Source: Anaspis maculata (Eukaryota; Arthropoda; Insecta; Coleoptera; Scraptiidae). From it: a stretch of 64,000 bases of DNA. The DNA lies in NCBI GenBank assembly GCA_949128115.1, contig OX421963.1:86127602-86191601 (forward strand), given 5' to 3'. The notes under the pieces were generated by a model. It was not told the origin of the DNA and did no database searches. It saw nothing but the letters and a program-made list of their open reading frames with translations. Shown piece after piece: positions 45,743 through 56,330 of the stretch. Made by a program: the position numbers and the translations under genes. Positions within the stretch are counted from its first letter, which is position 1. Every line of letters begins with the position of its first letter.

Positions 45743-47060
45743 TTGACTTGAGGTGACCCCCATAATTTCTACGCTACTGATTGGATTCTTGCAAAATTTG
45801 GCGGGTTGATAGATAATCTTGATGAACTAGATTATGCTGAATTTGGGCTAATTTTGTCGAAAGGTTCATAAGTTACAAATTTTTGAAATCTGAAAAAGTG
45901 AACTTTCAAGGGCTGTATCTTTGTCATTAGGCCGAACTTTGCAAAATGATACAAGGGTTTTCGTCGTGTTTTGACGAGATCTACTCTAGTTGAATTTTTT
46001 GCTATCATCGCTGGAACACCCTGTGTATCCCCTAGGAAAGAAGTAAGGGACTGGTGCGGTTTTCGAAAAACACACGGTATACCTCCGACTGTTATTCTGG
46101 AACCTCCCACCGGTTCTCCGGCAAATTCAATTTTGATCGTGGCATATAGCTTCCAATAAGATTCGAATAATCCAACACCTTTCGCGTGCTTGGAGTCTCC
46201 AAGTCTGTTCCACGGGCCAGAGCCTACGCGTATGTACTCAAATGCACTGGAGCTTCGCAACTCGTAACAATGTATGCGAATGGTCTAGAAGGGCCGCGTG
46301 TGCTCTCTAATGCACGAGAGTCGTCACTCGTAACAACACAATAGGATCTATCATGAAAAGCAGTCAAAACAATAAAACTTTTCCAAATACATTTCTCGAA
46401 AACGGCTTGAAACTTGAGAAAATTGTTTGTGAACTTTTGATAGGGCTTTTTGAAGGACAATTACCAGTTTTTATTCTTCACACATTCACAATATTATCAT
46501 TTTTTGTATCTGCTTTCTCAGTTTCTTAGATTATTCAATTATTTACCGTAATGGAAACAAAAGCAAATCGAAGATCTCGAATAATTCATTAAAAAAGTGC
46601 GTCACAAAAAAGTGAATAATTGAAATCAGTTTTTTCTTGGCTTCCCTCCAAAAAATCTTGTATTGCTTTTAGGAGTTCACGCATCAAACTCCAAACTTTT
46701 GTCACAATTAAAGCCATTTTATTTTCACGTGTACCGCTAGGACTAATTTTTTTTTTCAAATAAACGTCATCTGTTTTTTTGTAATATTTTTCTAGTGTTC
46801 TTGAGTGGATTCTCACAGAACTTGGAATGCGATACTTTTGAGACACCTGTATACCTCCACGTGTCTACTTTGTAATTTGTATCCAACAGTCCACTATCGT
46901 AGAGATAGGTATGATTATCATTTAAATATCATTCTGCTTCATCCTGTATGAATCCCCTGCCACAAGTACAAGCAAAACGGCCGGTAAAATGTGATTTCTG
47001 ACCGGAAAATTGTAGCAACTGAAGCCTATACCGCTCGCGTTTGGCAATAGTAGGCGCCAG
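45743..47060. other. No gene recognised
   Basis: A minus-strand open stretch at 45832-46260 and a shorter one at 46589-46846 have no family resemblance or splice support. The latter ends next to a CAGGTGTCTCAAAAGTAT block like a MITE end. Both are left unannotated. Confidence 0.3.
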
Positions 47061-47640
47061 TGGCCCATGCAGGGACGCTTTCATTATAATTATAGGAGTT
47101 GGAATTTTGCACCGTCTACGTCTGATTTCTGCTCACTGGTGACTGATATTTCGTTGTACGGTAGGACACGACGGCTTTCGCAATGGAGTGACACACAAAG
47201 AGGAGCTGCGCCGCGATCCACTCGTAATCTATCGCCGATGAGCTCCTAGGATGAGACTTGACCCCTCGCTTGACCCCCTCAATGGACTAGTCCTGTCCTA
47301 TCGGATAAGGACCTTCTTTCGGTCAAGTCCTGATCTCCTTTAGCTGAGCTGCGCCGCGGCGTCTCAGAGATTGGATGCGTGGGATCGATGGGCGCTAGCC
47401 TCGAAGTGTGTTTACCCTCTGTTGACGCCACTAGCCTCGAAAAACAGAATTCCTGGACCTAGTGGGTTGGGGCTGGAGCTTGGACGAAGCCTTGGCTAGT
47501 GTCTGCTCTGCCATTGAGTCACAGTTGAGCCTCATCCTTCGTTGGGTATGTTTCACAGCAAAGGTATTCAAGCCCTTGGGCCCTTTGGGTGATGTGCGTT
47601 GTGTCTGCGGTAATTAGAGAGCCAGACTCGGTGGGTTCTA
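47060..47640. other. GC-rich block of unknown nature
   Basis: Clearly richer in G+C than its surroundings, with GAGCTGCGCCGCG occurring twice (about 47203 and 47347; second as GAGCTGCGCCGCGG) and GCCTCGAA twice. No long ORF. It may be a UTR of an unrecognised retroelement, but no diagnostic motif was found. Confidence 0.35.
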
Positions 47641-47817
47641 GAATATTGCATCTTATCTTTTGTTTTTTGATAGGTATGAGGGCTAAAAAATTATTCATGA
47701 AAAAAGATTTTATTTAGATTGAGAATATTGAGGCTGGAGATGAATCGAATAAGTTCAATGTTGGAAAAATTACTGGATCTCCAAGTAACGCTCACGGATC
47801 TCTATACCAATGCAGAT

Positions 47818-47901
47818 CTATGATTTGTAGTTTGGTTTAAGTGACGAAGCCGTTGAAAACTGAATCACAATCACTAAATATGAACATACAACAGCAGCAA
47901 T
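47818..47901 (-). CDS. Gustatory receptor, exon 4 (C-terminus)
   Basis: 28 codons with a TAG stop. The acceptor ends TCCTAG. It encodes IAAVVCSYLVIVIQFSTASS and a short tail. SYLVIVIQF is the insect gustatory receptor C-terminal signature (usually TYLVILIQF) at the end of TM7. Phase 0. Intron 3 is 58 bp. Confidence 0.88.
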   Translation of the reverse strand: MAAVVCSYLVIVIQFSTASSLKPNYKS

Positions 47902-47959
47902 CTAGGACAGTATTCGATGAAATGTTTGCACTACGTCAAAGATTTAGGCGAGTACCTAC

Positions 47960-48049
47960 CGATTGGTAAAGTGTTTCATCAATTTCGAACATTCCACATG
48001 CCGTGAACAAGACTGGTTGGTGTAGAATTTGTAGAGAGAAATTTGCAAC
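47960..48049 (-). CDS. Gustatory receptor, exon 3
   Basis: 30 codons, phase 0 both sides, acceptor TTTTCAG, donor GTAGGT. It encodes FSLQILHQPVLFTACGMFEI, the conserved block immediately before TM7 in insect gustatory receptors (FTACGxFxxD). This exon was too short to stand out alone and was found by searching the receptor pattern downstream. Confidence 0.88.
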
Positions 48050-48176
48050 CTGAAAAGCCAAGAGAGTAAAAAGTGATAGTAGTACCTAAAAACTACAGAA
48101 ACTGTCAGGAGGAGCCTCTAGTGAGATATCTAAAGCTAGCTATGTTATCTACACGGCTCCACTGTCAACCGATCTA

Positions 48177-48325
48177 TGACACGATGTGACGGAGAAAAAG
48201 TCTCTTGCCCCGAGCGGGAATCGAACCCGCGTCTTTCATTTGCCGGATGGGTACTCTACCACTAAGCTACCGAGGAGACAACAGTTCCTCCGCCACATGC
48301 CCATATGAGAGCCTCCACAGTACTC
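48177..48325 (-). repeat. tRNA-like repeat (SINE), copy 1, in receptor intron 2
   Basis: On the minus strand a tRNA-like sequence has A box (TAGCTTAGTGGTAGAG), B box (GGTTCGATTCC), a perfect T-stem and an acceptor stem pairing at most positions. An anticodon loop CCGGCAA (GGC) carries C instead of U at position 33. A TTTTT pol III stop follows 10 bp later. Flanking GGCATGTGGCGGAGG and GTGACGGAGAAAAAG are shared with copy 2, so it is a mobile or duplicated unit, not a lone tRNA gene. Confidence 0.6.
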
Positions 48326-48536
48326 CCCCTCTAGAGACGTCGTTCGTCTCGTATATATCCCAGCGTTCATCGTACTTATGGACCGTTGTTCGGTACCCCC
48401 TAGCTAGGGCGACGGATAGGACGTGGGTGGACGTATGCAAGAGAAGTGGCGGTGCTGTTCAATTGTTCATTGTTTGCTTTGTTTGAGTAACGTGTTGCGT
48501 GTGCGTGTTGTTTTTGTTCGGGGTCACCATTTAAGG

Positions 48537-48676
48537 CGCGATGTGACGGAGAAAAATTCTCTTGCCCCGAGCGGGAATCGAACCCGCTTCTTCCATTTGC
48601 CGGATGGGTCCACTAAGCTACCGAGGAGACAACAGTTCAGCCTCCGCCACATGCCCATATGAGAGCCGCCACAGAT
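48537..48676 (-). repeat. tRNA-like repeat (SINE), copy 2, in receptor intron 2
   Basis: Same unit 360 bp away, with eight bases of the D-arm deleted (next to TTAGTGG), so it cannot fold as a tRNA. Its 5' edge lies about 10 bp from the exon 2 donor. Confidence 0.6.
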
Positions 48677-48685
48677 CAATAATAC

Positions 48686-48742
48686 CTTCGAATCTTCAAA
48701 TTTCGCTTGGAAAATGTGAAGTGCCTCGGATATTTTCAAAGC
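48686..48742 (-). CDS. Gustatory receptor, exon 2
   Basis: 19 codons (ALKISEALHIFQAKFEDSK), phase 0 both sides; acceptor TTTCCAG, donor GTATTA. It fits the intracellular loop between TM6 and TM7 (compare EANKTLEILYDL-type sequence in the family). Intron 1 is 53 bp, intron 2 is 636 bp. Confidence 0.8.
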
Positions 48743-48795
48743 CTGGAAACATATCCAGAAAGTTACAGCAGAAACTCACCGAAGCCAACACTTAC

Positions 48796-49731
48796 TTCTT
48801 TTTTAGTGCTGCTGCAAGTATTCACTACCATCACCAGCTTGATGCCTTTGCACAATATCGAAAATATGTACAACAGAATTTTCACAGCTGGGCTGTGGAT
48901 CGCGATCGCCAAAATCAAAGCGAACGTGAACAATACAAAGAAAATGGTTGTGTTTAGGGCTTCCATTAGAATAATTCTCGAAAACACATCCAAATTTCTG
49001 CTCAGTTTCCACAGTTTGTAATAAGAATCTTGCGTGGTGCGCAAGCTGTTTTCAAGTCTGTACACTTCAAGGCTGCTCAAGTCACTTTGGTAGATTTTGC
49101 TGCAAATGAACTGGAATCTTTTTCGCAACAGATCCTGAAATAAGCTGTACTGCCATACAAAACCGAACGAAACAATGTTCATTCCAAGCAAGAGCAAATA
49201 TAGCAGAATAGTGTAATACGTTTCGATTCTTCGCAATCCGTAACGCTCATACCAGTCGTAAATGAACACGCTTCCGCTAAGTCCGACCATCGTAACATAA
49301 ATTACGGCCGATTTTACTTCCGATTCTTCAGATAAACCGATGCAGTATAACTTGTCGAAATCGACGAAATCGTTGATGATTCGTATAATTTTTTTTCTTT
49401 GGAATATCGTGGTGATGAAGATGGAAAAAACGCTGGCTGCGAACGAGGCAAATGCGGAATATTTCAAAATGTTTATCGATAAGCTGTTGTTAGAACTGTA
49501 TAGCTCCAGCTCGTGTTTCAAACACATGTAGAAATACGGTCCTGGAATCAGCACCAGGCCCGCTATGGAGCACGCGAGAGTCATCTTGTTTTCTTTGCAG
49601 TATTCGGATGGAGTCATAGTGTAAGGAGCCAGGCCCAACAGGCCTAAGACTTTGAAACTGGTCAAAAATTTTGCGCTGAAGTGGTGTCTGAGGGACATTT
49701 TGATCGAAACTAGACCATGGTAGGGTTTCAT
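48796..49731 (-). CDS. Gustatory receptor (7tm_7), exon 1
   Basis: Encodes residues 1-312 of a 388-residue receptor. The start at 49731 (MKPYHGLVS) is chosen; the open frame further upstream begins with a TTG, and a second ATG lies 11 codons in (MSLRHHF). Features: N-terminal FKVLGLLGLAPY typical of insect Grs, then hydrophobic segments at about 51-71, 91-110, 139-158, 172-196, 250-275 and 285-302. It ends ILCKGIKLVMVVNTCSSTKKE before donor GTAAGT. Such receptors are ligand-gated cation channels with inverted topology in taste and other sensory neurons. The frame is intact and the three short C-terminal exons follow the classical Gr pattern. Ligand class cannot be judged. Confidence 0.92.
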
Positions 49732-50179
49732 GGAGGCATATGTTACCTTGGAATTTGAAAAGGAAATAGGAAACTTGTATTCATATCGTGTGATCAAATA
49801 AATTTACGCTTTAATGAGCTTCATTAGCTTCGCACTTATGAATTTAACCAGAGCACCACCTGCCTGAATTATGAATTTATTTGATCAAACGATATACCTA
49901 CCTACTATACATACATCGACAAAAGCGCTGTCGTAAAACCATTTTAATATTGAATGATCAAACAACACCCAACAATTTTTTTTTTCACTTAGGATTAGGC
50001 GCATCAATATCAAGATTATTAGCGCCGGATCGGTTTAAGAAAAATAGATGTAGATCCTAAATTTGATGATAAATTCCAATTGTTTTCAAAAAAGTAATTG
50101 CTATGTCGGCATTAGAAGAGCTCAGGACAGAAGGGAGATTTTCAGGTAGGCCAGCTGTGACTCGCTCTTCCTGAAATTG
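49732..50179. other. Upstream flank of receptor gene, nothing recognised
   Basis: AT-rich, presumably promoter of the receptor; no core element can be pinned down. Confidence 0.3.
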
Positions 50180-50879
50180 TGGGCAGTCTATTTAGTACTA
50201 GCGGTAAGCAAAATAAAACTGCATTTTATGATACAAGCAACAGATTTGGTACACGTGATCTTTGGACAATTCTAAGCGATTTGACCCGTAGTTCTTGAAA
50301 ATCCCTTCGGGGGGAGCCGAGATATGGGGGGGAAGAGGGGTTGATTTCTCTTATTTAGAAAAATCTATATGCGCCAAACTGGCATGGAAAATATCGAATT
50401 CAAGTGAATTGAACATGCTGAATACACTGGTAAATCCTAATTTTATGAAAAAATGCAAATAATATTCTTTTTTTTTCAAAATGGCCGCCTAAAAATGACA
50501 AAAAAAATGTACGAATTAGGTGTTCGAGTAAGGTATCAATTTATATGTTTTCGAGGTCGCTGGACTCATTTCTCTTATCGAAATTATCATATCGAACAAA
50601 ATTATTCATTTTGGGTCAGGGTAAATGAACTCCCCTGTTATTCCGTGAAATTAAATAAATGACAAAAAAACATGTATGAATAAGTTGATCGAGTTGGGTA
50701 TCAATTTATATGTTTTCAAGGCCACTGGACTCATTTCTCAAAATGAAATCACCATATCGAACATAATTATCCATTTTGGGTCAGGGTAAATGAACCACCC
50801 CCACACCTGAAGTGACACTTTCAAAATTTGAAGTGAATAATCGAAAGAACAATATGGAGCTACATCTAAATAAAATCTT

Positions 50880-52565
50880 GTTGATTGATAAATGAAAATT
50901 ACCGATGTAACTACACCTTTAAACTCACAACCATCCCTGGAAGCCCTAACCGCCCTTGAAGGGAGGCTCTTGTATGACCTAAATTTCTTTGTGCCATAGG
51001 AAAGTGCTTTAAAAATGTTTTTACCTTAAACTGGTAGGTAAAGTGTCCATTACAAGCTTCTTTTGGCGCAAAAAAAAGAGATTTCCCTGCCTAGGCAGGT
51101 TAAGTCTTTACCTGCCTAGGCAGGGAAATCTTACTTTTCTGCGTCAAGATACGTTTTGTCTGCTGAAAATTTGATGAAAACTGTTGGAAACCGGACCTAG
51201 CAACGTGCTATTTGCCAAATTGTGCCAGAATGACATTTCAAAATCTTGGTACGAATTATTTCTTTCTTTGTGGTTTATTGAGGTAGTTTCGGGTAAAACG
51301 TTATACATAATGCTAGGAAAGTTAGTGTCTTTACAGGGCACGTAGGCTCCCATGCCTCGCTTACGCTCGTCCTTGAATATTATTGCTAGCCCTGTAAAGA
51401 TTCGCTTTCCTGCCTTATTATGTCAATAACTAATTAATGGTATAAAGGAGTTTAATACCTACTTGATAATATTTTATGTATTGTTGGAGTTTTCAGTTGA
51501 GATTCCTCACTTCATGAACACATTCCTCACAAACATGCTCATTGTTCATGGGGTTTAAAATTAAACTCGAAGTAACAACTAGGACTTTGATACAAAGCTC
51601 TGACAGTATAAGTCAGTCCTACCATTTTGTCAGTCCTCCCTTGCAATTTGTGTTTTTATCCTGTTGCTTTATTAAATGGATCCAAACTAATTCATCAACA
51701 GTTCCGTTACTGACTCCATTTCCATTTGATACCCCAAGCAATAACTTATGATTCCTATAGAAGTTTCATTCCTTTCTCTTGGAAGTCTAGCTTTGACACC
51801 AGTTCTGCCCATTTTAGCATTTTTATCTTTCTCTGCATGCCTTCTTGATTATAGGTACACTGACAGACAAAATTAACGCACCACCAATATCTAATTGTTT
51901 ATCTAAGTTTGAAGTCAAATCACCGATTTATTCGATTTGAATGATTTTTTCTTCGGAATTGAGTAGGATGATTTTTCAGAAAATCTGACTGGTTGACAAA
52001 CTTTCGAAAAAAATATCACTTTTGGCTAGATACCAGGTCTGACATTGATGTGCTGTTTTTCACCGTATCTTGGAGCTTTCCTGTGGAGAGCACTGGCAAC
52101 AGCAGAAAGTTATAATGACCTCGTTTATGGTCATAATTAGTTTATGACCTTGTTTATGACCAACTATGCACCCATCTTTACTGAACGTCATTTTTTTAAT
52201 TTTAAATTGTTACCCCGATTTTGAGGGGAGATAGAACTTTTTTCCCAACGAAACATGCTTTTTCGACTTTTGAAGTCGTTGGTTAAGGAAGTTTCTTGAG
52301 TACCCTCAATATAGCCTTCAGGAGGTCGTGGGTTCAAAATCGATCGCCTAGAATGATTTCTATACAGTACCTACATAAAACATTATCAAGTAGGTATTAT
52401 TATACTATTTTATACCATTTAAAAACATTTTTAAAGCGGTTTCCTACGATACAAGGAAAGCCAGGTTATGCAACACCCTCCCATTAAGGGTGGTTGGGGA
52501 TTCCAGGGATAGTTATTGTGACTTTAAAGGTGTAGTTACATGGGTAACTTTCATTTATCATCAAA
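50880..52565. mobile_element. 1.7-kb inverted-repeat insertion in left arm
   Basis: GATAAATGAAAATTACC and TGTAACTACACCTTTAAA near 50894-50935 are mirrored at 52525-52560, with GGGTGGTT/AACC blocks between. Absent from the right side of the large structure. A stem of about 20 bp occurs at 51081-51129 (TTTCCCTGCCTAGGCAGGT and complement). TGACAGACAAAATTAACGC at about 51870 resembles a Tc1-type terminus. No ORF. Confidence 0.5.
51081..51129. repeat. Near-perfect short hairpin
   Basis: GATTTCCCTGCCTAGGCAGG, a short loop, then its reverse complement. Confidence 0.85.
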
Positions 52566-52576
52566 AAAGAGATTAT

Positions 52577-53520
52577 TCAACAGTAATATCACAAGTGCTT
52601 AGATTTTCACGATAATTTTGGTCAGGCGATCGCGAGTGCTGATTGTAGCGATAAATGCCCGACTCCGTAGGAGGAGGGCATTTATCCAGGGACAATCAGC
52701 CCGAGGGAAACGCCTGGCCAAAATTATCTGGGAAAATCTCGAGCACGAGTGATATTTTGAAGAATATTACATAAAAGAAGTCCGAAGTGACAGCTGTCAG
52801 ATTTTGTTGTTTACATGAATTTTATTCCGTTGCTATTGCTATTGACAGTGGGATTTAGATAAGTGAATATTATCCTTGTAGGTCTAATAATCAAGGGAGT
52901 TGTATGTAATAATCAACAGTAATATCACAAGTGCTTAGATTTTCACGATAATTTTGGTCAGGCGATCGCGAGTGCTGATTGTAGCGATTATTACATACAA
53001 CGCCCTTGATTATTAGACCTACAAGGATAATATTCACTTATCTAAATCCCACTGTCAATAGCAACGGAATAAAATTCATGTAAACAACAAAATCTGACAG
53101 CTGTCACTTCGGACTTCTTTTATGTAATAATCTTCAAAATATCACTCGTGCTCGAGATTTTCCCAGATAATTTTGGCCAGGCGTTTCCCTCGGGCTGATT
53201 GTCCCTGGATAAATGCCCTCCTCCTACGGAGTCGGGCATTTATCGCTACAATCAGCACTCGCGATCGCCTGACCAAAATTATCGTGAAAATCTAAGCACT
53301 TGTGATATTACTGTTGATAAATGCCCGACTCCGTAGGAGGAGGGCATTTATCCAGGGACAATCAGCCCGAGGGAAACGCCTGGCCAAAATTATCTGGGAA
53401 AATCTTGAGCACGAGTGATATTTCGAAGATTATTACATAAAAGAAGTCCGAAGTGACAGCTGTCAGATTTTGTTGTTTAAATGAATTTTATTCCGTTGCT
53501 ATTGACAGTGGGATTTAGAT
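52577..53520. repeat. Mosaic of inverted and direct repeat copies
   Basis: A ~340-bp unit begins ACAGTAATATCACAAGTGCT. It passes ATGCCCGACTCCGTAGG, GACAATCAGCCCGAGGG and GAAGTCCGAAGTGACAGC, and ends AAGGGCGTTGTATGTAATAA. It occurs in forward (52577-52915), truncated forward (52916-52990), inverted (52990-53315) and truncated forward (53316-53520) order. A piece recurs at 58995-59056 and a diverged copy at 61750-62095. Confidence 0.8.
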
Positions 53521-53524
53521 AGGG

Positions 53525-53760
53525 TGTGAAGTTAGCCGCTGATTCTCGCAGCCGCTAATCTGGCGAGGATAGCCGAGCCCGAGCGCAACTTACAATGGGA
53601 AAAACATGCAAATCAGCGGCTGGCGGCTGGCTGCGGCCGCAAAGACGTGGGAATTAGCGGCTGGCGACTGGTGGCTGAGACATTGAAATCAGCGACTGGA
53701 TAATAACAAATATATTAAAATCCAAATGATATTTTGCTGAAACAGCTCAAGGAATGTTTA
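53525..53760. repeat. Left copy of GC-rich CAGCGGCTGG segment
   Basis: Repeated variants of CAGCGGCTGGCGGCTGG and GCGGCCGCAAAGACG, mirrored at 58765-58975. Non-coding. Confidence 0.75.
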
Positions 53761-53764
53761 GGCA

Positions 53765-54118
53765 GGCCGCCTGCCCCCTGTGGGATCGAATCCAGCCCGC
53801 GCACTATGGAGCGAGGGGTGGAGTCCACCCCTCAATTTTCAAAGTCCAAAAAAAAATACTTATCCAAATAGGATTTTGCTGAAACCGCGTACAGATGTTC
53901 AGGGAGGCCGCCTGCCCCCTGTGAAATCGAATCCAGCCCGCGCACTATTGAGGGAGGGGAGGAATCCACCCCCCAATTTTCAAAGTCCAAAAAAAAAAAT
54001 ACTTATCCAAATAGGATTTTGCTGAAACCGCGTACAGATGTTCAGGGAGGCCTCCTGCCCCCTGTGAAATCGAATCCAGCCCGCGCACTATGGACCGAGG
54101 GGAGGAATCCACCCCTTA
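53765..54118 (-). repeat. 142-bp satellite, inverted cluster (2-3 units)
   Basis: Units share TATCCAAATAGGATTTTGCT, GGCCGCCTGCCCCCTGTG and ATCGAATCCAGCCCGCGC, reverse complement of the array at 56330-58735. Confidence 0.9.
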
Positions 54119-54539
54119 CACAAAAAGGGAACAAATTGCATAGACTCCTGTCCAAATTACAATCAACCCAATAAGTGCTTCCACTAAATGAAATGTTAGA
54201 AGAAAATTCACAATACCTACCTTCGTCAAACGATGAAGTTTTCCTACCACTATTATGACCCCTTTGGACACAGTTCAGCATTAGGTACTTTGTTTACAAA
54301 CAAACTTTAATGGATTTGTTGACTGACAAAAAACGATTGCGATACCAGGCACTGCCTTACAAGACGAGACCTAGATACACACTGCACAGTGAAGTTGTGT
54401 CAGGTAAAATGTTTCTTAATCCTTTGCAGGTTTTCTCAATATTGTAATATTCTGGATCTCAATTATCTGAGACACAACCCAACTATATCATGTTGAATGT
54501 GCGGATTTTGAAATGTTATTTTCCAAATCACTTTTTAGC

Positions 54540-55480
54540 GCACTTCTCCAAACGGGAAGGCGGTTTTGTCCTCGCTTTGTTCGTCCGTCCGTCCGTCCGT
54601 CCGTCCGTCCGTCACAGCATCTAGTCCTAGATCCTCCAATGGGTAGCTCATGACCTTGTATCCCGAACCAAGAAAAATCTCGACCAAATAATGATAAACA
54701 ATTACAATAATAACAAATTAGTGTGACGCGGCATCGCCGTTGAATGTTGTATTTCAGAAGCCGGCCTGATCTCGAAAGTTATCACATGCGATCAAGTACC
54801 CGTTCTTATCATTTTACAATAATACATATGGGGAGTTATATTTAGAGGAGAATTTGAACTTAATTTTAATGAAAATTCCACATCAGTGCGAGGTACCAGT
54901 CAATAGTTATGAATTTTTGAAAATGAGTCAGAAGCTTCGGCTCGGCCGCAAAAGATTATTCGTTGCTTGCTGGTGCTTGATATCCTTTTCTCCGAACAAA
55001 ACGGAATCCAATACAGAAAATATTTCAATTCGAATGGGTAGCTCATGGCCTTGGTACGCGAACCAAGAATAATCTTTCCGAAATAATCATAAACAATTAC
55101 AATAATAACATTTTGGGGTAAGGCGGCTTCGCCGATTAAGTGCTGGAATTCGCAGTTGGATGTTGAAAGTTACGATATGCGGGTAGCTACATGTTTTTAT
55201 GAAAATACATCCCTACATGTACGGAAATATATTTAGAGAACAATTTGAACTTTCTTTTGACAAAAACTCCACCTCGATACGACCTTCGGGTCAATTGTTA
55301 TGAATTTTTGAAAACGACCGCAAAACTACGGCTCGGCGCATATACGCGTCCCTACAAATTTAAAATCAGACGTGCCATTAACACTATTTGACATTTTGAA
55401 ATAGGCATTACTAGGTTCCTGAAGGATAATAGCACTCAAACTGTGAAACATATTTGCTCAATAACAAAAAAAAGTAGGTA
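54540..55480 (+). repeat. Two diverged ~380-bp direct repeats with (GTCC)n
   Basis: Starts GCGCACTTCTCCAAACGGG, then a perfect GTCC run at about 54580-54613. TAGCTCATGACCTTGTA and GATAAACAATTACAATAATA at 54640-54720 recur at 55035-55110, and GAACTT..TTATGAATTTTTGAAAA recurs at 54855-54920 and 55235-55310. Confidence 0.7.
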
Positions 55481-55617
55481 GGTATCACTAAAAATCATGT
55501 GAGAGACTATTATTTTTTCGGTTTTTCGAAAAAAAAAATTGTTCCGATTCAAAAATAAACCCGATATTCGTGTTCAGGAGGTCGAAATCAGTAGGAAAAC
55601 ATTCTTTTATAAGTAAC

Positions 55618-55640
55618 AGAATGACGCTTATGCGGCCGGT

Positions 55641-55672
<32 letters not shown>

Positions 55673-56330
55673 GTAGAAACTAGGATGATGTACTCCTTCT
55701 CGAGAATTGAAGTAAGAGCATGGAACTTTTTCCGATGGATAGCTGATGTCCCCCAAGAGTGGCCAATGGGCACTATTTTTGTTATCCATACATCGTTATC
55801 ACTATTATCAAAAAACAGTGATCTCCTGTGCACTTCGAAGAAGTTGAACTAACTTCTTCGGGAAATAAAGCTACAGCCCTTAGAAGTTCAACTTTATCCG
55901 ATGGATAGCTTAGGTCCTCGAGGACCAAATAGGCAAATTGGCTTAAATAATTCCGCCGCCATCTTGTCTGCCATATTGAAATCTCTTATTAGTGGAACGA
56001 TTGTCATGAAACTTGAAACTTATCCTTGTCTAGTACGATCATTCTTATTTTCAAGCTGAATTTCATGATTCTGCTGCCATCTTGGCTGCCATATTGAAAT
56101 TTCTTATAAGTGTAAAAATTTTCATGAAACTTGTCGAGTACGATCCTTCTGATTTTCAAGCCGAATTTCATTATTCTGCCGATATCTCGGAAAAGGAGAA
56201 AGTGGCAATCAATGCAATCATGCTGCTTCTATGCCGTGTGAGTCACGTTATTGTATTGTGCTCCAAAATGAAATCGGCATGTAGTACCTATGTAGTTCGG
56301 CCGATTAACAGGGCGTTCATAGTGCGCAGG
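55618..56330 (+). repeat. Second copy of GCCGCCATCTTGG core repeat
   Basis: ATGCGGCCGGTTCGTCTGTC, ATGTACTCCTTCTCGAG, CTTTTTCCGATGGATAGCT and CGCCGCCATCTTG match the core of the foldback element at 1177-1950. No ORF. Confidence 0.7.

Noticed and set aside
45832..46260. 142-codon minus-strand open frame
   Set aside because: No domain, no splice support, and adjacent sequence looks like dispersed repeat; not enough to call a gene.
48205..48957. Plus-strand frames beginning PRAGIEPAS
   Set aside because: They are read from the complement of the tRNA-like repeats, a well-known false-protein pattern.
49732..49797. Receptor start at 49797
   Set aside because: First codon is TTG; the first ATG in frame is at 49731.
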